From Chara braunii (taxonomy: Eukaryota; Streptophyta; Charophyceae; Charales; Characeae), in the NCBI GenBank assembly GCA_003427395.1, contig BFEA01000004.1:3698600-3735348 (forward strand): DNA of 36,749 bases, read 5' to 3'. This document shows, piece by piece, positions 9,311-20,069 of this stretch (position 1 is the first letter of the stretch; the number at the start of each line of letters is the position of its first letter). The notes below the pieces were generated by a model. That model did no database searches. It saw only the letters and a list, made by a program, of their open reading frames with translations, and was not told the DNA's origin. The position numbers and the translations under genes are program-made.

Positions 9311-9792
9311 TCACTTTCTGGAAGTTCGGGGGAGAATGACCACTTCGTTGTACGGGGATCCCTTGCCTGGCTCCGGCTCTTTCCACGGAGTGATCTCTTC
9401 ACTTTCGGCCACCTTGCTTGGCCGATGCAGTCGTGTCAACCCATCTGCATTCCCGTGCTTTGTCGTCTTCCGATTGATGATGTCGAAGTCATATTCCCGT
9501 AGTCGGACAACCCATCGCCCAATCATGCCCGTACAATTAGTGAGCCTCTTGAGAGTCAGCAGGGGCTCGTAATCCGTAACGAGGAGGAACTTATGTCCGT
9601 ATAGATACAGATGGAAGTGTTGAATTCCCCAAATGACCGCGTAGCATTCTCCGAATCGTTCCTTCCTTCGTTGGGTACAATTCGTGAGGCGTAGTCGATG
9701 ACGTGTTCGAGACCGTCCTTCCCTTTCTGGGCCAAAATAGTGGAGATTGCCTTAGGCTGCCAGTCTGTAATAACGATGAATTGCTTACCCGG
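9311..9792 (-). pseudogene. RNase H domain of Ty3/gypsy pol (copy B)
   Basis: The domain removes RNA from the RNA:DNA hybrid during reverse transcription. It starts around KQFIVITDWQPKAISTILAQ, continues with GLEHVIDYASR, then a tract in shifted frame (HKFLLVTDYEPLLTLKRL), and ends with RWVVRLREYDFDIINRK and GNADGLTRLHR, the usual end of this domain before the integrase linker. Frameshifts occur between about 9560 and 9690. The region 8964-9310 between it and integrase is degraded linker. Confidence 0.8.
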
Positions 9793-10547
9793 ATCAGGCC
9801 GAATCAAAATGGGCGCGAAGGCTAGGGCCTCCTTTAAGGTGACAAAGGCCTGCTCGCATTCCACGTCCCACTTCAGTGGGGGGTCCTTACGTAAGAGGTT
9901 TCTTAGAGGCCGGTAATACGAGGTCGGTCCTAGAAAGGCTCGAACATGTGCCAGCGACGTGGGCGTAGGGGCTTCTCGAACCGCCTCGACTTTTCTCGAA
10001 TTTGGCCTCAAACCTCCTCGTGTCACCACGTACCCAGAAACGAGATTTCCAGGAAGGAAAAACTCACTTTTCTCCAGCGCAATCTTGAGTCCAGCATCCC
10101 GCAATGCCCCGAGTGTCCATTCAATGTGATGAGCATGTCCTGAAACGGTTCAGAATACACCAAGATATCGTCTATGTACACAATGACGCAGAAGTTGATC
10201 ATTCCCACTGTCAGTCGGGTCTTTGTTGACGAACTTCTGAAAGGTGATGATCATCGCTCTCAAAGGTTGTCGACGCATTGCATATTCCCATAGGGCAACG
10301 AACCCGCTGCCACGTGCTTTCAAACAATACGAACGCCAATTTTGACCGATCCTCCTCCTTAACCAGGATATGATGGAATCCACGGCGGATATCAAACTTA
10401 CAAAAATATTTGGCACACCGAATCGCATCCAACAAATCATCAATCCTGGGAAGCGGGTACACATCCTTGATCGTGAAGTCATTCAACTTCCTATAATCGA
10501 TGCATATGCGAATCCACTCGTTCTTCTTCGCAACTAGAACTACGGGC
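9793..10547 (-). pseudogene. Reverse transcriptase domain of Ty3/gypsy pol (copy B)
   Basis: RT fingers and palm start near VVLVAKKNEWIRICIDYRKL, then DFTIKDVYPLPRIDDLL. KFDIRRGFHHI carries the first catalytic Asp (about 10391-10393), followed by MGICNASTTF. The active-site YIDD box (VIVYIDDILVYSE) lies at 10167-10178 in another frame. Between them, ITFQKFVNKDP is in a third frame, so at least two frameshifts break the palm. The connection region is open (LEKSEFFLPGNLVSGYVVTRGG, in two parts; AHVRAFLGPTSYYR). The N-terminal fingers are cut at about 10547 by an insertion. Confidence 0.88.
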
Positions 10548-10859
10548 TACGAAACACCCGCGGACGCGTCCGCGGAGTCGAGCTCGGAGGGCGGTCGTGA
10601 TCACGGCCGCCTCGGCTGCGACCTCGGTTGGGTGCGGCCGCAAGTTTCATGAATTGTTTTAGACTTGAACAAATTCTCAAAAAAAAAATATATATATATG
10701 GGGTTGTAGATCTTTTCGATATTATGTGTTTTTTTATTTTAAATTCAGTAAAGTTTTGGATATAACCGCAAGGCAAAAGTTGTTCAGTATATTTTTCTGC
10801 ATAACATATTTATTTTTCAGATTTTTTTTTTTTTTTTTTTTTTCATGGACGTGGACCGC
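10548..10859. other. Insertion/replacement between protease and RT with 18-nt palindrome
   Basis: The RT frame stops abruptly at about 10547 and element sequence resumes near 10860, with roughly 100 residues of expected pol missing. The intervening DNA starts GC-rich, with the perfect palindrome CCGCGGACGCGTCCGCGG (10558-10575), then becomes AT-rich with a (TA)n tract (10690-10700) and a T run of about 22 (10821-10843). No coding sequence or terminal repeats were recognised. Confidence 0.5.
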
Positions 10860-12000
10860 CCCTTAATATTCGGTTAGGAAATCTGCGATTAGTCGATGAG
10901 TTTCATCGGACACGTATTGGGGCACATGTAGTTCATAGAGCTGTCCGTGTATGTTAACTGTCACCTGTTTCGTACCCATTTTACTACCATTTCTAGGGGG
11001 AGGAGCTTAGATAAATGAGTTGTCCGATCGCCAGCAGAACACCGTAACGACCAACTGGGCGCTTCGTGAATTGCCACGTGTTCTTCTCGTGTTATGCCGT
11101 CATCGATGTCCTGCAAGCTTACGGGTTTTTCGGCGATCTCGATCCCGAGTTCGTAGGGTTGTCGCGCCCAGGGGGTTCCAAAGCTCCGTCTTCGGCGCCC
11201 TGTCGCAGCAATCAAACTTCCTCCCTGTAGAGAGCAGGGAACACGGTGATGTAGTAATGTTGCAGAATGTTTACTTGTCGCTGTATCTCGAGAGAAGCGG
11301 GGTGGTGGCTTCGTATAAGGTCTCAGGAGGTTCCAAAGAATCAGCCATTCGAGACACTTGCACGAGTGGTTCCCCTAAGATTAGGGCTCACGTCCATTGG
11401 AGACTTATTTCCGTAAGGACGAATGTTTTCGTTGTTTTCTGTCGAACGTGGTAACGCATCAGTTGGTGCACCATATCTCGGATTACTGGGTTTGATTCGT
11501 CCTCACTGTCAAAAGATTTGCTTGACAACATCGGTGTCTTTTCTCCTTGGTTCGTTTCCTTCCATGTGATCACAAGGAGTGGTTCTCTAGTCTCGGGGGA
11601 GCTTTTCCGGGTGGCAGGCAACGTAGTCCGGAGAGTTAGGCGCATCAGGATAACATATGGTTTCCCGCCCGTATTCTGCAAAATGACTGACTGCCTCTCG
11701 AAATCGAGATTGGCTCTTAGTGCGGTAAGGGCTGGTAATCCTAAAAGAACATCATATGCATTTACGTTTAGTACCATGACATCTCCCAACGTGTGAACTT
11801 GCCCTAGTCGAAACGCAACATTTGTCATCCTTCCTACTACCTTGATCTTTTCCTCGTCGGCGGAGACAAGGGGATCTCCTTTTGCCAACGTGATCAGATC
11901 CTTTCTTCTTCCTGCCCGTTCCACGACCCTCAAAGAAAGGTTAGGACCGCGGCCCATGAGTCGATAGCATTGTATGGATTTCCCCAGACTCCTAGGTCAC
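10860..12000 (-). pseudogene. Aspartic protease and protease-RT linker (copy B)
   Basis: Retropepsin-like protease matures the polyprotein. Around 11970 one frame reads NAIDSWAAV where a D-[ST]-G-A active site is expected; the Gly is replaced by Trp. The rest of the fold is in another frame (11957-11388): VVGRMTNVAFRLGQVHTLGD, then NVNAYDVLLGLPALTALRA, the typical hydrophobic second half, then a charged linker. Between 11215 and 10860 linker sequence continues in shifted frames (PYELGIEIAEKPVSLQDIDD; VPQYVSDETHRLIADFLTEY). A frameshift at the active site and the changed Gly indicate loss of function. Confidence 0.7.
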
Positions 12001-12032
12001 ATTCCGTGGATTCCCACGGAATGGCCTTAATT

Positions 12033-12218
12033 TCAAAAATGATCGTTTTTTCGGATGAGTCCTAACCGTATCGGGTCCGAGGTGCTGGGGACATCGGGTT
12101 TGTCTTTGCGGGCAGGGGCTTTCCCTTTTATGGCTGCTTGCTTAGCGAGGGCAAACCGTTTCCGGTTTGCCTTGCAATACTGCAGTATTCGTTCATTCGC
12201 CTGTTCCGATATGGACAA
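12033..12218 (-). pseudogene. Gag-protease spacer (copy B)
   Basis: A short Lys/Ala-rich frame (ANRKRFALAKQAAIKGKAPA) lies between the zinc knuckle and the protease in the same orientation. Position and composition fit the C-terminal end of gag or a spacer. No motif is diagnostic. Confidence 0.4.
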
Positions 12219-12507
12219 CAGGTGTCCGATAGGTAAGGGGATTTGATGATCCAGGGCTCGGACGATATTCAGGACATCAATTGCTCCCGTAACGAAGGCA
12301 GGACCACCCGCTTTTACTTCTCCGGGGGACGGTCTCCATTCTACTATTTCTCGTTGCTCGTTCGCTGGCGGATGGTTCCAATCATTCCCAACCCTGGGTA
12401 GCCCAGCAACATATATTGATCGAGCGAGATAAGTTCTGCAGCTTCCTCGATGGTAGCTATCGCCCCCCCCCCCCCTTCTATCTCCACAATCATCGTGCCC
12501 ACTTTTC

Positions 12508-12786
12508 CTAGTCCGTTGCTACCGGTGTTGCGGTCACAGGGGCAGCTCCTAGCCGGACTTGAGCTGGTCGGTTGGGGCAGTCTCGGGCTAGGTAGCCGGG
12601 CTGGTGACACGTGTAACAAACACCTAGATTAGCCGCCACACCGCTTACCGCCTGAGTGGGGGCTGCTGCTACTTGTGTTATGGGCGAAACTCGGACAACA
12701 ATAGGGCGCATCGATCTCATCATGGCTTCTATTCGAGCATTATGCTCGCGGTGTTCTTTCTTGCTTTCTTGCATCAGGCTAACCAA
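12508..12786 (-). pseudogene. Gag nucleocapsid with altered zinc knuckle (copy B)
   Basis: The nucleocapsid end of gag binds element RNA through a CCHC zinc knuckle. Residues 57-70 of this frame read CYTCHQPGYLARDC (12577-12618), with correct spacing C-x2-C-x4-[H]-x4-C but Tyr in place of His. A CAC to TAC change would explain it. Upstream is a charged helix (ESKKEHREHNARIEAMMRSM), downstream a Pro/Ala-rich stretch. A run of C at 12466-12475 breaks the following frame. Confidence 0.78.
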
Positions 12787-12794
12787 TGTTCGGG

Positions 12795-13483
12795 TTAACT
12801 CCAGTATGGCGTTTGAATCACTTGGTTTTGCGGGGGGATCCGGGGAGGCACAGGTGGGGGAGGTGTAGGTGTAACCATCAGAGGCAGTCCCGTGGTTGTG
12901 TCTGGTATCAATCTCAGGTATGTAACACAGTCCACGAAGACCATGTTTTCAAATTTCTTTTGGAGCGCAACTAGTTCGGCCTTCGCTCTAGCCAATTCCG
13001 AAGAGTCCCCTTCCTTGGTGTGGTCTTCCCCTTCTAAGAAGCTTGCGGCAAACTTTTTCTCCATTTCTTATGCAACGTCCATGATCTATTGCATGGTGTC
13101 ATTGATCGGGGAAAATTGCTTTCGCAGCTTCGCCCTCATCGTTCGACTACGAAGCCCATCGATAAACAAATCTCTTCCGACGTTTTCGCCCCGTTCAAAC
13201 TTAACAAACAACCTATAGAACCTACTGCGGTATTCGGCGACGGATTCGAGGGGCTTCTAGACTCGGTCTTTGATCATGAAGAGGGTTTGCTCAGGGTGGA
13301 TGTAATCACATCGATTTCAGAAGTCCCTTTCGAAGTCGGGAGATTTACCCAAACGTAAACAGTGAACCAATGGTGCACATCCCCTCCCAAACTAGCGGGG
13401 ATGTTGATCTTGGCCTCAGCATTGTCGTGTGGGTAGCCATGCTCCGACCAGATGATGTACAGGGTAAAAAAGGTATAAATCAC
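12795..13483 (-). pseudogene. Gag capsid-like region (copy B)
   Basis: The minus frame reads IKDRV, stop, KPLESVAEYRSRFYRLFVKF, then GRDLFIDGLRSRTMRAKLRK. This matches the retrotransposon gag pattern of an amphipathic YRSRFxxLF helix followed by LFIDGLR. In-frame stops are TAG at 13257-13259, TAG at 13086-13088 and TAA at 13068-13070. After these, a heptad-like segment (ELARAKAELVALQKKFENM) and a Pro-rich linker lead to the zinc knuckle. Between 13274 and 13483 the frame is ambiguous. No gag start or LTR was identified upstream. Confidence 0.65.
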
Positions 13484-14640
13484 GTGGAGTTGTCGGGGTG
13501 CGTGCTCGAGGGGCTAAGGCTCCACCAACGTTTGGTGTCGGGTTGGCATTCATATTGGCAGCCTGCCGACCGACCGACCTACTCCGAGATATTATAGGGT
13601 CGCGCCGTGGCGTGTTCCTCTGCCTAGGGCGTCCTCTGTTCGCCAGATCGTCCCTTATACCCTACCTGATCGACAATCTCTGGGCCTGCCACGTGCCAGC
13701 TCCGATTTAACCTCATGCCCGACGTGACTTCCTGATCGGAGTGTGAGTGGGCCTGGAAGTGCGAAACGGGGGTGTGCCAAGGGTTTTAGGAAAGTGGGAA
13801 TGGAGTCCCAGATCGTAACTGAGATCTCTTGTGACAAGCTCTGGGATATGAATGGAGGAGGCTAGGCGCGGTCTTTGCTCCGGGGAACAGAGTTATCCCC
13901 TCCGTTGGTTCCGTCATCCAGGTCGAGTCGTGTCTGGTGCACTATCGGGACGCTATGGGTGTTTCGTCGATTCGTCACCTGTCGTCGCTGCCGACGTCGG
14001 ATTTCTCAAGTCTTTGAATGCGACGTGGCTGGCCTCAATCTAAGATTGTTCGCCCGTCATTCTTCCTCCAAACGAGTTCATCGAATGAAGTCGGAGACTT
14101 GGTATTTGTGGTCCCACAGACAATCTGAGCGTAGGGGTTGGGGCCAGTAAGGAGGAATTGCGAGTTAGGGGACGATGGTTAGGGAGTGGTAGGGCAGGTG
14201 TGGTGATATTGAGGGAATTTGGTCCCTAAGATAATGATTCCGGGCTCCGCGAGGACGTGAGTGGGCTAGGGTAACTGGGGAGATGGGGTTACGTCCCAAG
14301 GCCTGGTCGAGGTCCCACTCGCAAATACGTTCGTTCCCCGTCAAGTAGGGAAATTCCAGAGGTTCCGCCCAGGGTCGTGCAGGTAAACAAGAGTGCTCCC
14401 AATATTTATGGAATTCCCGATCCCTCAAACACTCGCGGGCACTGACACGAAAGGGAACGCTGAAATTTATGTTGTAAGTCAGGGTGGAACGCCAGCCATT
14501 TGCAAAATTAGTCGAGTTCAAGTTTCACAGACGAATGTGCAGGCAGCATTCGTCTTTGGTCAGGCCTATGTATGCGTGCACGGAACCTCTCCTTCGATCA
14601 GATGGATGAAAGTTAGCGATTCGTGAGATGGATCATCCTA
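13484..14640. other. Presumed 5' flank of copy B element, unassigned
   Basis: A 5' LTR and leader are expected here for the minus-strand element, but I could not match any stretch to sequence beyond the other end of the element. A 118-residue minus frame (14521-14165; contains WDLDQALGRNPISP) is not recognised and may be fortuitous. Confidence 0.35.
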
Positions 14641-15080
14641 TTGTGAGACAATCGTTTAATATCAATTCATACACAGACAGAATCACGCCTATCATCCATG
14701 CATCTAGCTCACAGACAAACAAGAAGATTCGAGGATTATGCAACAATTCTTTGGCCAATCGACCCCAACATCATAAAAGGCTCGATCGCCAGGAACCAAT
14801 TAATCATATTTGCCGATTCAAAAAGACAGAGACGGGGAGTGGGGAAAAACACTCCACATGTCCGTTTTCGAAGAAAGGAAGCAAGGAAAATAAAAAATCT
14901 GAGATGCCGATAAAAAAGAAGGACAAGCCGACTGGCGGCAATACCAAAACTACTTAGAAGAATGGAAGAGAACATCACCACAATACACCTCGTCTCTCTC
15001 TCTTCACAACATCTCGATGCAGGCAGCCTGTCGCCTCGCAACCACACAGAGTTGTCACCCCGCTTAGTCCGAGCATGCAA
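14641..15080. other. Unassigned AT-rich segment
   Basis: A Lys/Asn-rich plus frame (14628-14957) has AT-driven composition and no motif. It bridges the minus-strand element and the plus-strand chromovirus fragment; no junction signature was found. Confidence 0.35.
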
Positions 15081-15780
15081 GATAGGTTCGCTAGCCACTT
15101 CCCAGACTCGCATGGCAGCACGCGCGAACCGATCGAGCATGGATCATGCATTCAAAGTCGGTGATGATGTGCTTATCGACGCCCGCCACTTACAGCTAGA
15201 AGCGGACACGCTCGCAAGTTTCGGCATCGCTTCTTTAGTCCATGCCGCATTCTCCAGGCCGTCGATTCTGATACGGCATCTAGCCCGATCAGCTTCCGTG
15301 TAAAGCTGCCCGACTACCTACGCTAGGCTCGTGTGCACGATGTCTACCACGTCTCGTTATTGCGTCCTCACCGCAGACCGTCTGAGCGTTTTGTTGGACG
15401 ACCATATGAGCGCCCTCCACCCATCATGGTGGACGGTCACGAGGAGTTCCTCGTTTCAGACATCATTGGTCGCCGAGTCACCGACGACACCCTCCCTACG
15501 ACGAGTATCTCGTACGCTGGAAGAGTTACCCTGATGAGGAGGCTACTTGGGAGCCCCTCGAGCACTTGCAGCACGCTCGCATGTTGGTGCGTGGCTATGA
15601 CCGTGTTCGTCGTGCTGGGTTCATTGCTCCTCCTCAGCCCACTGACCCTCCTCCTTCACCCCGGCTGAGGAAACCGCTGATGTCGAGCCTGCTCCATTTG
15701 AGGCAGACCTTCAGCAGCAGCCGAATGCTTCTGAGCGTCCACAGCGCACTCATCGTCGTCCTGCTCGATACGACGATTGA
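15081..15780 (+). pseudogene. Chromovirus integrase C-terminus with chromodomain
   Basis: This is the 3' end of a separate Ty3/gypsy chromovirus pol, in three frames. Segment 1 reads LATSQTRMAARANRS, then DHAFKVGDDVLIDARHLQLE, the integrase C-terminal GDxVLxxA pattern. Segment 2 reads HDVYHVSLLRPHRRP, the standard end of that domain. Segment 3 (15503-15565) is the chromodomain: EYLVRWKSYPDEEATWEPLE, with the aromatic/W-x8-W-E-P signature that binds histone marks and directs integration. A third frame closes with THRRPARYDD and a TGA at 15778-15780, a natural-looking C-terminus. Frameshifts lie near 15300 and 15650. The integrase core and everything 5' are missing. Confidence 0.82.
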
Positions 15781-17000
15781 CTCTGACTTGCCTTCCCACA
15801 TCCTTGACTTCCCAGTATTTCATCCACTCCAGTTTTGCTACTTCAGCTCGTCGACATTGCAGCTCTTCCTCGACGGCATTCCATACTTCTCATCACGGAC
15901 ATCATCGGCAGCTTCATGGACTTCGTCACGATCAGCTTTGCCTACTCCAGACGTCATCGCTCCCTTACCACTTTCCCTTGTACAGTACCCTGCTTGTGTC
16001 GCATGATGGTCTCCCTTTAGCCGGGTTCCTCTGAGTTGGGTTCTCCCTTGGTATACGTATAGGCATCGGGACCGTAGCGTTGCCTTGGCTTCCCATCTTA
16101 CGGATCTAGCTCCGACTTCCCTCATTTTAGGAGTCGTTTGCATGATTCCCTTACCCTTCACCTTTCTACCCTTTGTCGGCCATCACGCCCTAGTTAGGCA
16201 GCTCCGCATACTTTATCTAGGTGCGCCCAGTATACCAGGCTCCCTTGTTCCCTTGCATGGTCGACCCTTCATAGCGGTCACCCCTTAGTCGAACATTACC
16301 CGCCCTGATGGTTTATCTGTTAGGGTCATTGGTTCTGTTTGCTCCCGGTTCCCTACCCTCATTGAGCCTGATGACAAGTGTTTCCCTTGTCACTATGTGT
16401 GGATGCCCTTAGGAGTTTTCGACCCTTAGGCTACATTCGCCACCCTCAGAGACCATCCTACCCTTTGGTTTACGACACACTCCTCATGTGACATACGGTT
16501 GCTTTGTTGCTCTCAGACTGAGGCTACTGCCTTTGACATTTCTAGGATTTAGTTGTTTTGCTTTTGTTGTTCTGAGGACTTATACACTAGTCAGTTGTTC
16601 CTAGACTGAGGTTTCTGCCACCAACATTCTAGGATTTAGTTGTCACTACTTTCTGCTTTCCTAGGACATGTTTGCTAGTTAGTTGTTTCTGCTTGCCTAG
16701 GACATGTATGCTAGTCAGTTACTTCTGCTTTCACTTAGGCTGTTAGTTGTAACATTGATGTTTTGTGACTTTTTTTATCCTACGTTGCATCGCATGGACT
16801 CAGCATGGAGCTTGCTCCGCATCCTAAACTACTCAGGTTTTTTTTTTTCTTTGGTAGAGTTCCGCTTCTTGGCGGAAGCGTGCTTGTATCTAGGCGATCC
16901 ATCACAAGCCGAGGATCGTGTAGCGAACCTCTGGTTGGCCTGTGAGACCAGCCCTTGAGAGCAGCCTGTGTTTTATTCGGGGCAATCCAGTCCAGGCCGG
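15781..17000. other. Possible 3' UTR/LTR of the chromovirus; short internal repeats
   Basis: No protein-like frame follows the chromovirus stop. Near-duplicate words occur: TTCTAGGATTTAGTTGT at about 16540 and 16628, and CCTAGGACATGT-x-TGCTAGT at about 16661 and 16697. Position and repetitive T-rich texture suit an LTR or UTR, but a second LTR copy is not present in the window. Confidence 0.35.
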
Positions 17001-17810
17001 TACCTCTGTTGGTACCAGCCAGTCCAGTCCAGTGCCATCAGTCCGTTGGGGTATACCCCAGCAGTTGTCTGTTTTAGAGATCATTCTACACTGGCACGAT
17101 TTGGAGTACGTGCATTGGAGTCCTGCGTGGGAGCTGCGCTGTGCCATCTCGCTCCTCCCTCATCCTCCATCTCCATCATCATCCCAGGCGGAGCACCACA
17201 CACGGTGGGTCCGGTATACACTTGGAGCAGCGAAAAAAACACTCAGGTAGCAGGTAGGCCAATACCACACCAGGAAGAGGTAGATGTGCCGGATACTCGA
17301 GGCCGAGCAGAAGAAGACAAAGTTGACATTTTTAGAGGCCCAGTAGTTGTAGGCTAGGTCTAGGTGGGTACGAGTCCAACCCGTCTAAGTCTACGGCCTG
17401 TACGGGCAATATCAGAGTCTGCAATGATGTTTCCCGCCGAATGGGCGGAGGTACCGGTTGCTTGGAGATTGCCCAGCCTAGGAAGTCACTTGCCAAGAGG
17501 CAAGCAGGCCGCTATATCGCCACGAGGAGCGAAGTGCTCCTCATTTTGGTGTGCACGTTTGGCAACACACTGGTTGGAGCACTGGCTGGAGCAGCGATAG
17601 CATAGAGCAGCACTGGAGGATGAAGACAAGGACTAGAAAGGGGGAACACCAGAGGTACTTTCCTGGCTATGGTCGACCCCATCTTCATCACCTTGGTGGA
17701 CGCTGCATCTGGAAGGCCCCGCTGGGGTTGAGCTGCACCAAGAAGCTTCGAGGCAGAGTCAGGCACGGTGGCTTGAGCAGCCATAGCTGCTTTGTGTTGT
17801 CCTTTGCACA
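17001..17810. other. Unassigned
   Basis: Only overlapping short frames are seen on both strands. No motif, RNA gene or repeat could be supported. Confidence 0.4.
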
Positions 17811-17897
17811 GCACGGCAATGCCCTGGTAGTCCACCATAGCACGGCAATGCCCTGGTAGTCCACCATAGCACGGCAATGCCCTGGTAGTCCACCATA
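17811..17897. repeat. Perfect 29-bp tandem repeat, 3 copies
   Basis: The unit begins GCACGGCAATGCCCTGGTAG and ends TCCACCATA. Three identical units are directly adjacent, with no spacers. Identity implies recent expansion. Confidence 0.97.
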
Positions 17898-19340
17898 GCC
17901 TCGGCCTTGGTGGAAGAAGGAGAAGAGTGGCCATGGCTATGGTGGACATCATGTGATACCTGCGGTAGAAGAGGGATTCGGACGTTGATTCTGCTTCAGT
18001 CATTCAACATTATTATTATTATTATTTCTTGTTTGAATAAGAGGGGAGGAGATAAGTCGGAGGAGAGTGGTTGGCGAAGAAGAAGGGAGTTATCATTGGT
18101 CTTTGCTGGTGTATATCCTCTTCTTCTTTCTTTCCTATTCTTCTTTCCCTCTCTCTCCTCTCAAGTTCATTCATTTATTTTTGAAATTCGACGACATTGT
18201 ACTTTCTCATGAATATGTTCTTCGAAGTTGGCCAGGATCGTAACAAAGGAGGTTGAACCCCCGACAGTCTGCCCACTGTGTGGTTGTGTATGTGCCACCT
18301 CATCCACGTCATCTTCCACTGCGTCATCCTCTTCCTCCCCCTGCTGCCCCGGCGCCATCATCCACTTCGACCTCCCAGTCCTCCTCTATTCGCGCAGCCA
18401 GAAGAAAATGCCACTGCAAAAACACACTGCGCAGCCCCGCAGCGGTACTCACAAGGAGGATTGGATTAAGCGCCTGAATCTGGATAAATCACAGTTTTCC
18501 ATCCTCTTGATAAACACGTCCGGACTCTTGCATTGAATCCAATCGCATTTGCCAGCACGACCTAAACAACACATCGGCAAAACTAACGAAGAAGAAAGGC
18601 ACCCCCCTCGATTCAAGCTCCGGACACACAGGGAAAGAAACCCCGGGCCATGTACAAAACTGCCAGCCCCTGCGCCGACAACCTGTCCCGTCCACAGCGC
18701 TTTGGTTCTCACACTAGACTGTCATGAAAACCCGTATTCCCTTCAGTAAGAACAAGAAGATTGGGGGGGGAGGGGGGAAGGGGAGGGAGGCGGGGGCGAA
18801 GAAGGAATACACTCTTATTGGTTCCCACCTCAGGCAGACTGATTCCTTGTATTGCGCTCTCTTCCCCCAAAAAGCATATGAAGTATTATGAACACTCTGA
18901 CAGCCCTAGCAGAGAATCCTCTGCAGTGGCTTACAGAGGTCTGACTAAAAGATTTCATGTGCGCGAGCTCAAGCTGCTGTCCGTGAACACAGTCCCCAAA
19001 CTGACAACCTGAACAACTGTCTTCCAAGAAATAGGACGCAGGTAGTGCCACCGTACAGAGATATAGAGAAGTAAGAAGTGAAAAAGTGCCCGCCGTTATC
19101 CCCAACGAAAGACAAATAACAACAAAAGAAACACAAGAAATGCAAAAGAACAGGTCCTCGCCACAGATATGTACAGGGAAGTCAGACCGGAAAATGTTTG
19201 CAATTCTGCTCAGAATAAAAAAGTCTGACAAAAGCTGCACAACTCTACTGCGAGATGATATAGCAAAAGAGTTACTCTGCAGAAGACAGGTCAACCCAAC
19301 AGACACATGGACCTCTATTTTGTGTATGTAGATACTGCCA
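17898..19340. other. Unassigned, with (ATT)n at 18008-18027
   Basis: A microsatellite, CT-rich stretches (18115-18165) and a G/A-rich tract (18760-18800) occur. A plus frame at 18228-18536 has CPLCGCVC followed by a Ser run, but codon texture is low complexity. No gene is supported. Confidence 0.4.
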
Positions 19341-19567
19341 GCTGTTTCCAATTCAGTTCCATCTTGTTTTCTTTATGAACTCCATCTCTTCAGACATTCT
19401 CACACTAGGACTTACTCATCCAAAATTGTGGTCAGATGCATCCTCGACCGGCCATAATTGTTGTGGCCAGAAACTGGTGTGAATACGCTCTTTGCGAGGC
19501 CAAATTGGGACCCACACCATGCCCTCCAAAAGAGGTGTTGGTGCCACAAGGTGGCTTGATGACAACA

Positions 19568-19718
19568 TCCCTAGTGATACGACTGCTGCCCCGCAGCGCA
19601 ATTACGAGTTTGATTCCTGCTCCAGATCCACGCTTTCCCAGATGTCCCCTTATGTTAGTGAGGTCGGTGGGTAAGCCCTCATCAGACCGCTGCTGGGCAG
19701 CAGTCGTATCGCTAGGGA
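19568..19718. repeat. 30-bp inverted repeat with 91-bp spacer
   Basis: Positions 19568-19597 (begins TCCCTAGTGATACGACTGCT) pair with the reverse complement of 19689-19718 with 2 mismatches. It could be a foldback/MITE or a hairpin RNA precursor. No convincing target-site duplication is seen. Confidence 0.8.
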
Positions 19719-20069
19719 CAATGTCACAACCTTTAGTTTCACCTTAGGTTACCAAACCCTGAGCACTGTTAGCAGAGGAGATAAAAAAAAAGAATACTAG
19801 AATACATGTCCTCTCCGACCACTGCGCCTCGACAACCCGAATCATACAGGCAAGCCCGCGTTGACCACTGATTCGCGGACAATTGGCTCGCTAGCGCACC
19901 CCGACCGCACAGTGCACAACCTCCGAATACTTCCGTGGGGGCCGTTTCTTCATCCTCCTCGGCCGGCTCTTCGTCATTGCAGTCTTCGAGGAAGCAGCAC
20001 AGCCGTCTTCATTGCGAGCAGCGCCAACCTCTCCTTGCCTCAGCCACCATCATCAAGCTCCGGAGAGAC

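Noticed and set aside
17811-17897. CRISPR-like array
   Set aside because: Repeats are directly adjacent with no spacers, in eukaryotic repeat-rich DNA.
18228-18536. Small zinc-finger protein (CPLCGCVC)
   Set aside because: Cysteines lack paired His/Cys ligands at family spacing, and the rest is a Ser-rich simple sequence.
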